Part shown: positions 42,359 to 54,063 of the stretch, piece after piece
Layout of the letters: each line of letters opens with the position of its first letter
How positions within the stretch are numbered: position 1 is the first letter of the stretch
Assembly (NCBI RefSeq): GCF_000003815.2
Contig: NC_049991.1
Span: 19,789,375-19,853,374, forward strand
From: Branchiostoma floridae
Taxonomy: Eukaryota; Chordata; Leptocardii; Amphioxiformes; Branchiostomatidae
Direction of reading: 5' to 3'
Length of the DNA stretch: 64,000 bases
The notes under the pieces: model-generated
Told to the model about the DNA's origin: nothing
What the model saw: the letters and a program-made list of their open reading frames with translations, nothing else
Database searches by the model: none
Position numbers and translations under genes: made by a program

Positions 42359-42820
42359 AGGGCCTTCACACTGAAACCGAATTAGCAGGAATCAAGCAGA
42401 ACCAGCCGGAATGAAGTACAGTCAAACCTGTATTAGGGGCCACCTCTACAGAGGGGCCACCTGTCCATAGTGGCCACATTTTGTCGGTCCCTTGGGTATC
42501 TTATCTACAAGTTACCACCTCTGTACAGAGGCCACCTGTCTAGAGTGACCAAATTTGTCCGGTCCCTTGAGTGGTCGCTCTAGACAGGTTTGACTGTATT
42601 TGCACAATTCGTGCCACATTCGGAGCCATTTTGAGTGGGAATTCCAAATGGTCTTTATATCCCCTTCACACGAGAAGGAATGAGCCAGAATGCCGCCAGA
42701 ATGAAAATCCTTTTCTATTCTTGGGAATTCGTAGTGTACTCGAAATTTTCGCTGCATTCCAGATATTCTTTTGGCCACATTCTGGCTGGATTCGAAGATT
42801 CTTGTGTGAAGGGCCCTTAA
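42359..42820. mobile_element. MITE, CCCCTTCACACGA family, copy 2 (interrupted)
   Basis: Arms GGGCCTTCACACTGAAACCG and CTTGTGTGAAGGGCCC. It matches 40106-40680 in reverse order and is interrupted by the element at 42419-42596. Confidence 0.8.
42419..42596. mobile_element. pogo/Tc1-like MITE nested in another MITE
   Basis: Ends CAGTCAAACCTGTATTAGGG and GACAGGTTTGACTG are inverted and flanked by TA (42417-42418, 42597-42598). The uninterrupted relative at about 40609-40622, read on the minus strand, has GAAGTATTTGC where this site has GAAGTA-element-TATTTGC. Insertion at TA with TA duplication is thus shown directly. Confidence 0.9.
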
Positions 42821-43703
42821 GATGCTCAAGTTGCTCAAGCGACTGGATTTCCAAAATGATAACCAGTTGCTTGAGTAACTGTTTTTGGCGTACAAGGAGA
42901 GATCTCCCACTGCTAAGGTCAAACTCAACAAGTCAGAATTTAGACTAGACTAGTGAAGTTATACATGTATTAGTCTCCAATGTTCATCTTTCCTTTTGTA
43001 ATTAGCCCCTGGGCACGACATTTGCAATAAACTTAAAGAAATTGCTATAATTCCCACTTTCTTAATTCTTCTTTCTCCTTTAACGTTGTCTTGATGATTG
43101 TAAGAAGCGACTAGACATACCACCAGTCGACAGATCACGCCCAGACACTCCACCATTAGCAAACATTAAGACAGAAGACAGATGACAACATCAAAGTGAT
43201 ATAAGTCGCCGGTGTTCCAACACATTTCGTGAACCTCTCTTCTCTTTCGACAAAAAGGAATAAATCACCTTCAAACATAACCAACAACAGGTTTCGGGTA
43301 CCGGCGTGAAATCCTTGCCAGTCTCGTGTATGTTGTTCCCAGACTTGTCCGGTTTATTTTCGGCTGGACAAGCGGTTATTTTTAGCCCTTCTCTCTATTT
43401 TTGTCCCCTCCGCGCGTCACGTTCCTCTCGTACACAGCCAAATCTTGTTAAATCTAAACACGGACATCTTGAACGACTTAACTGCGAAAGACGAAGCTTT
43501 ATTTGAAAGTTCAAGTGCTCGTTCCGATTACGTGTAATGCCCCGGACACTCTGACAATCTAAGCTTGCTACTGCTATGTGAGGGTGGGTGGGTTTGCTAC
43601 AGAAGAAGTTGACTTAGACTTTGTTCGAATTGCAACATGGACAATAAAATGTGAACACAGGGCTATATATGTATATAGGCAGATAACTAGCTGATATTGT
43701 GAC

Positions 43704-43705
43704 AT

Positions 43706-43786
<81 letters not shown>

Positions 43787-43799
43787 CATACACATACAC

Positions 43800-43854
<55 letters not shown>

Positions 43855-43870
43855 CACATACACATATATA
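43704..43870. repeat. (CATATA)n/(CACATA)n microsatellite
   Basis: About 165 bases of ACATAC/ATATAC units. Tyr/Val/Ile-rich frames here are artefacts. Confidence 0.95.
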
Positions 43871-44269
43871 CAGTACAAGGTAGTAACAAAGCGTAAATAA
43901 ATCAAAAGTAACATGACATATTAGATAGAATGAAATGTGTGAACTGGTCTAAGCACCGATCAGCTCACCAGGAAGGCAGAAGACAGAACGAGATGGGCTA
44001 AGATCATCACTGCTGGATCTCGTGGAGCCTCTATGACCACTGTGGTTATGAGCCATAAGTGATCATGAGGGAGTGAGAATGAAATATATATAGTTATACA
44101 CAGTGGCAGCTGGAACGTGTATGAAGAGCTATCAGAAGAAGTTGCTCCAATGTTTGCTTCTCTGGAGGATCCAGACGTTGTTTTGTGTTTTTGACTTGAT
44201 CCTCTTATTAGTTTCTTCGGGCAATTCAAATCAGTGCGTTGAGTGACCGGAAGGCTTAGCTACACGTGT

Positions 44270-44420
44270 TCTATCAATTGCATTGTGTCCTGAAACGCAC
44301 TTAACACGAATTTCCTCACTCCAACCTGTTGTAAAATGGGTACCTGACTTCGGTTGGGGGCGTAGATGGCGGTGTGAGGAGGGGGATGGACTCTTCCTTG
44401 CAATACCGTGTCCTAGACAT
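44270..44420 (+). mobile_element. tRNA-SINE body fragment
   Basis: GCACTTAACACGAATTTCC, TCACTCC and AAAATGGGTACCTGACTTCGG match the SINE bodies at 10600 and 51450. The tRNA head is missing. Confidence 0.55.
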
Positions 44421-44890
44421 AGCGGACAACAACCCACTGTCCGGAGCACGGAGTGTGCCTTATCAATAGAATGGCAAAGTTTTGTAGGGAAATGGATGGA
44501 ATAGAGCCTGGTGTGGTAAAAGACTGCTCATAAACACGTTCCTTCCTTAGAAATTGTGGTCATCTGTGGTATCTTTTGAATGTGGCACAATGAGTCTACT
44601 TTCAAAAAAAGTAATGTTACAGTATCACGCCAGATCAAGTACAAAATGGCACAGAAAGTCAAAGTCAAAGAAAATTGGAAGGAAACTACGAATCCACTTT
44701 GAGACTAGCTCGAATGTAAGGTCCTCTTTTTCAAGGAGAACAGCAGTGGGTAGTGTGTGGGTAGGTTTCAACCGTTAGCTGATGCTAGATGTAGCCGTCT
44801 GTAGGTTTTTATCCAGCCTCCAACAAGCCTTCCTCCGGGGATCTGGATGGTAGAATTCGGCAAAAGGGGGTATTGGCAAGGGTAGTCAGT

Positions 44891-45112
44891 TCACGGGATC
44901 GTTAAAGCGGTTAGGTCAAGTATCTCTACGTCGTACGATCCAGTGCTCTCGTTTCCAGTTTTAAGGCTCAGTCCAATGAATTTTATGATCTGGTCTTTCC
45001 AATGCTTAGGAGGTCTACCACCCGGTCGTGTTGGGTGTTGAAACTCTTGGTTGTAGGCTTTTGGGGCCAATGTATTTGGTGGTCTTCTCATTACATGTCC
45101 AAACTACGTTAA
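44891..45112 (-). pseudogene. C-terminal end of a LINE reverse transcriptase ORF
   Basis: The minus-strand frame encodes FGHVMRRPPNTLAPKAYN, then RPGGRPPKHWKDQI. The GHVxRxP...GRPxxxWxDxI pattern closes many non-LTR reverse-transcriptase proteins. The upstream part is absent, so this is a 5'-truncated or decayed copy. Confidence 0.6.
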
Positions 45113-45829
45113 CCTTATCCTTAATATGCCCTGGCAAGATATACTTCCCGTAGCCAACGTACCAGCTGGTATAGAGACTGATTTCCATTAACCTTGTCCC
45201 AGAGGCACCCGCTGAGAAGGCTAATTGTTATGACAGAGGTCCTGGACCTCCACCTGACTCAGGTCAGCCACTTAGCAGGCTAATATGGTCTGCCCACGGT
45301 TCTCTTTATCTGTAGTCGCTGTTGTTTTTATTGTCAATTATGTGAAGGTCGAGTGACTCAGAGGCGAATGTGTGTTGTTTTATGGTTTATGTACAAGATA
45401 TTCATACTGATGGGTGGTCAAAAGTGATTTTGAACACACTTTACAAACAGAAGCATTAACTACGTTGATGAAGTTTAGACATCTTATGAGTAGGGCATAC
45501 TTTAGATAAATCCAGGACGAAACGCTGTCTACGGTGCGCGAGTGAGACAGGCCTGAAGACAGCTCTCTATCCTGGATGTTGACTCTATCAGTTGTGTTGA
45601 CATCCAGTTAAACGATATTTATATACAATGAAATCTATACAGCTGAATAACATACAGAGAAGATTTCGTACACTTTGAGTGACATCCATCACCGAGTCAA
45701 TACTATTCCATGAGACATAGCATTACCATCGTCTCACACAAAGCACACTGTATTTACTAGACAAAATGACTAACAAGCTAACAAACTTAGCTGACCAACG
45801 ATGTTTGTTTGTTGGTGTTGCATACCTGG

Positions 45830-46080
45830 TAACACACCAGGTCTCTACCGTGTATGTGCTCGCGGTCTGGCTGTCCTCATACACAGGGCCTCCATTTAAC
45901 GTCCTATCTGAGACGGCATTAACTCAAGCTAGGAACTCAATTTCACCTGAGTGAAGTGAGGAAATTCGTGTCATGTGTTTTTTCCCAAGGGCACAACGTT
46001 GGAGCATATCACGGGACTCGAACCTAGGACCTCCGGGCTTGGAGTAAAAACGCTACGGGATGTTACGTCGTGACATTTTT
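45830..46080 (-). mobile_element. tRNA-derived SINE, minus strand
   Basis: Read on the minus strand: a B-box-like GGTTCGAGTCCCG near 46012-46024, then TTGGGAAA...CACGAATTTCCTCACTTC and AGGACGTTAAATGGAGGCCC, the same body order as the SINE at 51450-51985. Confidence 0.7.
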
Positions 46081-46839
46081 TTTATTCTCCTGTCGATTTG
46101 ACAGATGAGCAGGCAGACAGGCATTTACCTGTTTTGCCTGACCTGCACATGACTTTTTATGGTGAAGGAGGGGTGTGCAATTCCTTCTCAACCCTCTCGT
46201 CTATTGGAGCACTAAGTCTCACAGGGGCAACTGTATGCAACGTGTGAGGCGGCTCCAGCAGATGCAGCTTTGTTGTTCGTCTCATAGACATATTGTCTCA
46301 TTGTCAAGTATTGACTAGATAGAAGTAACCTGAAAGAGAGGAAAGAAGAAGAAAAAAAAACAAATGTGTGCAAATTTGACTTCTTTGAATTCTTTTTTTT
46401 TACTTCTTGCTCAGAAATTCTGAAAAGTCTTCTGGTGTCTCCATAGTCTACAGAAGAATATTGATGGTTGAAAAGTTGCTTGTTGGCTCGGAATTTGCCC
46501 CACCAGCCGGATATGTCACTTACAAAACTTGATGGGGTTTCATAGGCGTGTATTTTTAGCCATCTTGGCTATTTTTAGCTCCACGTTGTATTTTGGTATT
46601 TCGTCTCCTAATTCAGAACACTTGGGACAACTTGACCTTTGATCGGTTGTGTAATTCTTGGCCCTCCCGAGAAATCACACCACTCTTCGTTCAAGGTCAA
46701 GATGCTGGCAATGTCTTCATTCGGCAAGACTCACATCTTAAGGAGGGTGAAGGGGTCGTATAGTCGGGAAAGCAAAAACAGCAACGCCAAGTTTTAGGTA
46801 GAAAGTCAGCCCTATTTTCTTCGCCAAGACGGCCGTGTT

Positions 46840-47700
46840 TTAGGGTCTATCTGTCTTTCTGTCTGTTTGTCTGTCTGTCTGTGAACAGCATAACTCAAAA
46901 CGTCTGGGCTTCATCTTGGACAAATACCTCACCCTGCAAGAACAAGTAACCTCAATGGTTACTAAAGCCTCCCGTAGACTGCACTTCTTGAGACTACTTG
47001 CAAAGCAAGGGACCAGTGTCGCTGACCTAGTGACTGTCTATGTGTCCCTCGTGCGCCCAGTCCTTGAATATGGTCATGTCCTCCTTGTAGGCTGTAGTAA
47101 GGAACAGGAACGTGCAATGCAGAGAGTCCAACAGCGAGCTCTACGGATTATCAGCCGAGCAGGCAGGCGCGATGTGCCCGACCTGCCCACCCTCCAGTCG
47201 CGACGCGAGGATGCAGCTGTCAAACTTTTCAGACAAATGTTGGATGTTGAGCATCCCCTACATGACCTGGTCCCAGCTTCCAGATCAACTGCCATGGGAC
47301 GATCACTGAGAAACAAAAACACTATCTCCACCCCCCCAGCTAGAACTAAAAGACTTCAGAACTCTTTCCTGCACACAGCCATCAAGCTGTACAATAAGAC
47401 TATAGACACTTAGCTTGTAATGATGGTGGTAATGATGGTACTCAATTGTTACGGTTGTATACTATTTTGTGTAATTTTATGTTGTTCTTATGTATATAAG
47501 CGGACGGAGCAGGCCATATGTTTGTTGTACATTCCAACGCCATTCAGGATACCACTATGTGTATGTCTGTTATGTTGTGAATCAATAAATGAAATGAAAT
47601 GAACTCCAGAAGTCGTGGATGGATCTTGATGAAATTTTGTATGTGGGCATAATGACATACAGGCAAAGGGAAGAAAGATGCTGTGGTCACAATTTCGGTT
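46840..47700 (+). mobile_element. Dispersed repeat interrupted by a LINE
   Basis: CTGTGAACAGCATAACTC (ending 46896) and ACTCCAGAAGTCGTGGATGG (from 47603) are the two halves of the repeat seen intact at 35107-35160, split by the LINE insertion described separately. Confidence 0.7.
46897..47601 (+). mobile_element. 5'-truncated CR1/L2-like LINE, RT C-terminus and 3' UTR
   Basis: Open frame to the TAG at 47411-47413: KRLGFILDKYLTLQEQV, VSLVRPVLEYGHVL, QRVQQRALRIISRAG, then RSLRNKNTI...LYNKTIDT, the thumb/C-terminal region of a non-LTR reverse transcriptase. A 190-base 3' UTR ends in (AATGA)n, a tail type used by CR1/L2-like elements. AACTC flanks it (46892-46896, 47602-47606). The endonuclease and polymerase core are missing, so it is dead on arrival. 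Confidence 0.8.
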
Positions 47701-47837
47701 GGTAGATAACTCTAGTAGTCATAGGTCCAGGTTCTCTGTAGTTTTCATTCTGTCTTGAGGTTTGAAACTTCCCACAATGACCAAGGTGTTTAAGTGGAAT
47801 CGTGGCTGGTAATTGATTTCTACCCAACTGTTCTGAC

Positions 47838-48041
47838 ATGTTGTTGGACAATCTGTGCCTACGATTTGCACGAACCCTTGTCAACTCTGAAAGATTCAGT
47901 TATTGGCTTCCATCTAGACGAGGGACCCATGATAGGTCTCTAAGAAACAAAGACAAACTCTCTCACGTCCGGTGTAGAACTGCTCGATTCGCTAATAGCA
48001 CATTACCGTACTGTGTAAAGCTCCTGAACCAAGACGGGTAA
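47838..48041 (+). pseudogene. Second LINE reverse-transcriptase C-terminal fragment
   Basis: LLDNLCLRFARTLVNSERF, then HDRSLRNKDKLSHVRCRT and ALPYCVKLLN-like residues. The RSLRNK...RF..S.LPYCVKLLN pattern parallels the element at 46897-47601 but is a different subfamily. The following DNA to about 48265 ends AATAATAAACC and (TCTCATT)n. Confidence 0.6.
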
Positions 48042-48630
48042 TTTGTGAATAGTAGCGAACCTTTCTTTGTGTAGTAACTGACCAGTTATTGTAAACAGTA
48101 GATGTTATGTTGTGACTCGATCATTTTAAAAGTGTTAACTTGAGTTAGAGGTTGAAATACTGAGTGTGAAAAAACGACAATTCAGCCATTTGTAAATGTG
48201 CTGCAAATGTTTTTAATGTCAATGGCAATAATAAACCATTTCTCTCATTTCTCTCATTTTTCTCATGTTTCAAAGATTACAATCAAATGCAATTAAAGAC
48301 ATGCAAAATTGCAAGTTTTGCGATGACTAGCTGCTGCTAAGTCCTGGCCCCTTCTTGTCTACTGTTTCTTCGTCTTCAAAGTTCTTCCTGTGTCCTCTTT
48401 TATCTAACTTTAAACAGTTTTCGTCGCTATGCGGACTAAAAAAAACACGCACTATATCTTACAGCACGTGTTTCAAACAAATTTCAGAAACACCAAGTAC
48501 TTCCGTAGTTTTGAAAAAACACGTAAAAGAAGAAACATCACTGCCATTCACTTCTGCTGAATGGGAAATTTCACTTGTCTGTTTGTATTGGCTATTGTAT
48601 ACCCTATAAATTGTATACCCTATAATAGAC

Positions 48631-49085
48631 ATAACCAAACTACGACTCAGCTGCCACAAACTCCGTGTTGAGACAGGGAGGCACAACCGCGCACCTCTGG
48701 AGCAAAGAATCTGTCAGTTTTGTAACATGAACAAGGTCGAAGATGAAGCCCACTTTTTATTAGATTGTAGTTTATATAGTAATGATAGAAGTATTCTTTT
48801 TAGCTTTATTATAGGAAAGTTCCCTCGCTTTGAATCTTTGTCTAGTGTTGAAAAATTCATTTTTCTTATGAGGTTTGATCAAACGACATTATACAAACAC
48901 ATCTCAAGCTACATATTCAACATTACTAAGAAACGAGAAGAAGCCGAACAAATGTATTAGACTAGTTTTAGAATCCATGTTTTAGAAACCATGTGTACTG
49001 CATTACTACCTTTTGTATCTATATGCCTGTACTTAGCCCGATATACGATAGGGCATGAATGTGCAATAAAGGCTATTATTATTAT
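48631..49085 (+). pseudogene. Third LINE fragment with Cys-rich RT tail
   Basis: The frame from about 48631 to TAG 48958-48960 encodes ITKLRLSCHKLRVETGRHNR, then RICQFCNMNKVEDEAHFLLDC and a C-terminus ending KKREEAEQMY. CxxC...H....C after a RIELETGR-type motif is the zinc-knuckle-like tail of many LINE RTs. The 3' UTR ends CAATAAAGGCTATTATTATTAT. Confidence 0.65.
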
Positions 49086-49099
49086 AAACAGCCTCACGG

Positions 49100-49270
49100 T
49101 CTGTGCTGAAGAGTACAAGCTGCATATCTGGACAGATTTATTTGATTCTCTCACACCGTAAAACGAACCTTTACTTGTGGTTAGTTCTTTTTAATAGGTG
49201 ATTGAAGTGTGGCTCTCCTCAAACACGGGACCTCCATTTTACATCCAACCCTTTGGATGGCCCTAACCTT
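49100..49270 (-). mobile_element. tRNA-SINE tail fragment, minus strand
   Basis: GAGTACAAGCTGCATATCTGG (shared with 41948) and TGTGGCTCTCCTCAAACACGGGACCTCCATTT (complement of the 51860 SINE body). Confidence 0.5.
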
Positions 49271-49307
49271 AGCTAGGTACTCATTTTCACAAATTGCCTT
49301 TCCCATA

Positions 49308-49461
49308 CTTTCCAAGCAGAGGTTAGGCTCAGGCCGTTTCCTGACGTTTTTGTATGTGTTTATGTTTTTATCGGGCTTTTTATTTTGTACTGACATCTTG
49401 ATGTCTTCCGGCCTGGAGTCAATGTTAAACAACAGCTGGAGCCTAACCTCTGCTTGGAGTG
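49308..49461. mobile_element. MITE, CTCTCCAAGCAGAGG family, copy 4
   Basis: Ends CTTTCCAAGCAGAGGTTAGG and CCTAACCTCTGCTTGGAGTG. TA flanks at 49306-49307 and 49462-49463. It abuts the next element directly. Confidence 0.8.
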
Positions 49462-49652
49462 TAACGCTAGTTCACTATTATCCGCCGGGTAACCTATATC
49501 CGTTGTTCTTAAATCGGGGTGTTTTGGTAAAGTAAATTGCACATATATAATATACAATATATGCACGGCGGTTGAATTGATATCCTTGAATACCCCATTT
49601 TTTTTAAATAACGGATATAAGTTACACAGCGGATAAAGGTAAACTAACGTTA
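49462..49652. mobile_element. TAACGCTAGTTCAC fold-back element, copy 1
   Basis: Near-palindromic. The left arm TAACGCTAGTTCACTATTAT...GGTAACCTATATCCGTT pairs with the right arm AACGGATATAAGTTAC...GGTAAACTAACGTTA. Confidence 0.75.
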
Positions 49653-50835
49653 CCTTTCCTAGAGAATAACATCGAATCACGTCAGGGAAAACCCTACCAA
49701 CACACCACAAACACCACAGGTTGATTAATAGTTTCCGGTGTTGAAATGACACAAGCCGCACAGCATGACAGACAGCTCTCCACTTGTGTGGTCAGGTCCC
49801 ACAAGGATCCAACGGTGGTCAGCAGAAACAGCGCAACACAGTTTTCTTTATCAACTATAACAAAAAAAAGTTACGTTTTAGGTGCTGTTTTTGTGTCAGT
49901 GTCAATGGACAGCATAGCTATAGAAGCTGGGAATGGATCCTAATGTATGTCAGTAGGGGTTGCGAAAACCAAATTCCACAATGGGCCCTTTGCAGCTTCC
50001 TAAGGGACTGCAGCTGCACTTCCGTTTTTGATATCTCGTGATCTGGACCTGCTGTAGTGCTGTTTGTTTGATGATGGAGCGTAGAGAATGGTAGAATGGA
50101 GAGTGTTTGGGGCCCCTTGATTTTTTTATTACTATACTTATTTATATTATTTTTTTTAGAGCCGCAGTTACCGATTTTGTTCCTGACCTAGATTTAAATA
50201 AAGAGCAAAAACACACCAGGGCTTACAATACGGCAAAATTTAATTAGGCACTGTTGATTTGATTTTATGGAATGAATGAATGAAGTTAATTGCACGACAT
50301 TTGTACATGGTACAATTGTAAGGCAACAGTAATAAGTCAATTAATGCCATGATACCCGGCTAAGGTCTATAACTACATGCATGTATAGTACAGGAATGTG
50401 AACATAAATGGCGTATTGACATAGTTTAATATGCAAGTTAAACAAGTCGGTCTGTTACTGTATAATAGATTCTCTCTTTATATGGATGACATCCGTGCGC
50501 GCATTAATTTTCGGCCGTTTAGCTTTGACAAAAAAAGCCTCTTCGACCATATTGTAAATCGTAGAAACCAGCTGCAAAAAGAGCAACTATTAACTGTTGC
50601 AAAATGTCCGGAAACCTAAGTATGCTGATGTCGTAGAATGTCAAAGTCAATTTCAAAGCCAATAGATAAGATGCCAAACAAAAATGAAGAATCCATTATT
50701 CGATATACAAGGAACATGATGTTAGCCATAAAATTTTACTTTGAAAATAAAGCACACAAAACAAATCTGTCCTTTGTCCATGAAATGTGTTGCGCGATCG
50801 AACGCTAGTTGCCCTTTATCTGTGGGAAAACATCT

Positions 50836-50906
50836 AGAGATGAGATGAGATGAGATGAGATGAGATGAGATGAGATGAGATGAGATGAGATGAGATGAGA
50901 TGAGAG
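50836..50906. repeat. (GATGA)n microsatellite
   Basis: About 14 pentamer units, followed at 50985-51090 by a (TGTCATTCTAAAAATATCATCATATCAG)-like repeat of about 28 bases in four copies. Confidence 0.9.
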
Positions 50907-51239
50907 CTTTATTTGGGTTTTCGCAGTTTAAAACATAAACTGAAATTTTAAACCAAATTACATAGTTGGCGTTTGTTCGCCCGAGAGTGTCATTCTAAAA
51001 ATATCATCATATCAGTGTCATTCTAAAATATCATCATATCAGTGTCATTCTAAAAATATCATCATATCAGTGTCATTCTAAAATATCATAATAGAAGATA
51101 CATTTTGAAATAAGGTTACATATAATACATGAAATTTTAAACCAAATTACATAGTTAGCTTTTGTTCGCCCGAGAGCGTCATTCTGATAATATCATCATA
51201 AAAGATACATTTTAAAATAAGGTTGCATATAATACAGGT

Positions 51240-51437
51240 CAGCGATTACAGACCTATCCGTTGTTTTCCAAACCAGGGTACTTAGGGATATCAAGTCGAT
51301 GAACAGTGGTTTCAAGCTGCAATATTTTCAAAATACTGCAATTTGAAACCAGCGTCCGTCGACTTGATATCCCTAAATACTCTATTTTTATAAACAACGG
51401 ATATAGGTTACCCCGGATACAGGGTAACGAGCGTTAC
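51240..51437. mobile_element. TAACGCTAGTTCAC fold-back element, copy 2
   Basis: GGGATATCAAGTCGATG...CGTCGACTTGATATCCC and CTATCCGTTGTT...AACAACGGATATAGG are the paired arms. Confidence 0.75.
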
Positions 51438-51449
51438 AAAATCAGCGGC

Positions 51450-51985
51450 CACAGCGAAGCGTCATGACACCGGTACTTAGCCCAGAAGCCAGCAGAGGTC
51501 CCGGGTACAAATGTCATTTGTCTTGTGCCCTTGGGGAAAGCACTTAACACGACTTTTGTCACTCCACTCAGGTGAAATGGATACATAGCTTCGGTTATTC
51601 CCCCTTTCCACTAGGACAGCGCTCTCGCCGCGCTCTCTCGGCGACCTAGTTTTTGACAGATCGCTCAACGAATTCTATAGAAAAGAAACGAATTTTTTTA
51701 CACGTTGTGTGTTTTGTTGTCTTCTCGGTCACACTTTTACGTTTTGTATGATATACCCAGTGCGAAAGCGATGGTTTCACATATCCTATTTAGGTCGCAG
51801 TGAGAGCGCAGTGCGATCGCCGTCTAGTGGAAAGGGGGCCTAAGTCCCTGGGATAGGACGTTAAATGGAGGTCCCGTGTTTGGGGAGAGCCACACCTCGA
51901 CCACGTAAAAGAACCCACCGCACTTATCGAAAAGAGTAGGGGTCCTTCCCGGTGTGAGTGGATCAAACCTTACAGTCTGGTCTCC
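51450..51985 (+). mobile_element. tRNA-derived SINE interrupted by a MITE
   Basis: The body GTGCCCTTGGGGAAAGCACTTAACACG...GGTGAAATGGATAC, then after the MITE AGTCCCTGGGATAGGACGTTAAATGGAGG and CTTATCGAAAAGAGTAGG...GGTGTGAGTGGATCAAA. The order matches the SINE at 53866-55125. Confidence 0.7.
51601..51840. mobile_element. MITE, CTTTCCACTAGGACGGCG family, copy 2
   Basis: Ends CCCCCTTTCCACTAGGACAG and CGATCGCCGTCTAGTGGAAA-GGGGG. Inverted relative to 16130-16385, inserted inside a SINE. Confidence 0.85.
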
Positions 51986-52157
51986 GAGTTGAAAATATGA
52001 TTTTCACCTTTTAGGCCAATCCTTCTTCAAATGTTGCTGTTTTATTTGAAGTCTACGTTAACTATTTGGGTTGATTATGTGTATTCTAGGAGAATTGTAA
52101 ATGCATGTATGTGTTGGCACCCAATATCAGCTAAGCTTCCTGGGTATGCCTTGTATT

Positions 52158-52172
52158 TTGGGGGGGGGGGGG
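52158..52172. repeat. Homopolymer G tract
   Basis: Fifteen G. Similar tracts occur at 42143-42160 (G) and 38520-38539 and 12861-12871 (C). Confidence 0.9.
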
Positions 52173-52324
52173 GCTGATGATTCTTTTTTTTTTTTAAACA
52201 CAATCATTATAGAATATTTACACGAGCATTCCCTTACCATATTTTACACACTAGTGTCTTACTATTTACTCCATCATCTAGACATATGCAGTACTATATA
52301 CTACAACACATTTACATATTGTTT

Positions 52325-52536
52325 CAGGGGCCATTCCCACTGGCTTTTTTTGGCTAAGGTTTGCTCCCTAGGACTTTTTTTATAGGGGTGTTTTATCCCC
52401 CCTGGATTTTTTGTGCTGGGGTTTCTTCCCCAGGCGGTAGCCTTGTATTGCATTGTTTGTAATTTCAATAAATCTAAATCTCAAAAATATATAGAAATCT
52501 TTATTGACACGACAAAAGTACAGCGACTTTCGTAAG
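52325..52536. mobile_element. LINE-like 3' end abutting a shared tail fragment
   Basis: GTAGCCTTGTATTGCATTG...TTTCAATAAATCTAAATC looks like a retroelement 3' UTR on the plus strand. It meets AGAAATCTTTATTGACACGA (52495-52536), the tail fragment also found at 15472, on the minus strand. Confidence 0.5.
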
Positions 52537-54063
52537 GTCTACATGTAAAGCAATTACTTACAGTACAACTTAACAGACATATATGGATATCTATAGGTAT
52601 GAATAAGTCAACATATTGGATCTAGCTTGTCATTTACACTATTGGTTTTACGGTAGAAGCATTTGTGGATATATTTGCCTACTTGTACACAGTGAGGGTT
52701 ATCGCCTCCCAGAATATAGTTCGAACAGAGAGTAGCAAATTCTTTAGAGCAAGCGGAAAGTAATGTGAACAGCTCTGTGCGTTTGTCATTATATCGTAAA
52801 CAATAAATAGATCAAACGATCCGATGAACTTCCTTCGCGTCGAAAAACACGAGCCACGTTTACGGTGTTGCCGGCTCCCTCTCACGGCGCAGGCGCAGTC
52901 GTGTTTAATTGGAACCATCCTTTTGTGTAACCAGGTCTGTTTCTGACAGGCGGGGTCACTCGGGGTCAAGGTGCGCGCTGACGTCACCGTGTTGGTCTAC
53001 CTTCTGGACAAGGTGACCTCCCGCAGAAATTCTGTGTCAACGGCCGACCACGTTCCCGCTAAGACCTGCCAAGAAAGTGCCCCACGACGTCTGCAGATGT
53101 TTCGTAAAGGTTGAATAAGATTTGTGGTGTGTGCAGTCCAAGTTCACTTCAAATTAATTCTGTACAGAAAGCTTAGACGTAACGTTACCTATTAATTGTG
53201 GTGAAGGTCATTGAATGAAATATCTTCTGTGTCAAGTCATACAACCACATATTAAGTTGAGTTAAGTTAACTTAAGTACCACTTATTGTATAATAGGTTC
53301 TGTAGAAAAATTCAAATTCATATTGCTTATTAAAGTAGACAAACCGTCGATCATAAAACACATGTGTTATTTTATCTCCACCATAACTGAAAAGCAAGGA
53401 GAAGTTGAATTTATCTAACGATAGTTTTATCTTGTATCTGTTAAATGTATTAAAGAAAAGAACCAAAACGTCTTAATGTTTGTTAGAAGCTGGTCACGAC
53501 TTACGATTTTTGAAGGGACCATTCTATACAGAAGGTTTAGGAAGGCTTACCTATTAAATTTGTTGAAGGTCAATGAATGAAATAGTATGGGCACCATTCA
53601 AATAGTAGTTCGCTCCAACGTTTATCATACACTATATACAGTCGCTTCTCGCCCCGACTTTTACATGTATTATACACTATATATACAGTCGCTTATCTGC
53701 TATGTAGGAGAAGCGAACATGATATCAAACTATTACCCGGATGGTATCCAGGCTGGGAATGAGATGCTTTACGTGTCAAACTCTCAAGTAAAATGTCAAG
53801 GGAAAGACAAAAACGTACCCAAGACGCCTGGATGTGTATGAAAAACCCCATAATGGTCAATAGTCTTAGGTATGATCGAATGGCGTAATCGGCAGAGCTT
53901 TGGGCTCAAGTCCAAAAGGTCCCCAGTTCGAATCTGCCGTGTAACCGATCTTGTGCCCTTGGGAAATGCACTTTACACGGCTTTCCTCACTTTGCTCAGG
54001 TGTGTAACCGATCTTGTGTCCTTGGGAAAGGCACTTTACACGGCTTTCCTCAATTTACTCAGG

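Noticed and set aside
48355-48609. Plus-strand ORF upstream of the third LINE fragment as part of its RT
   Set aside because: It is in a different frame from the recognised RT tail, lacks RT motifs and is separated by a TAA and a TATACCCTATAA repeat.
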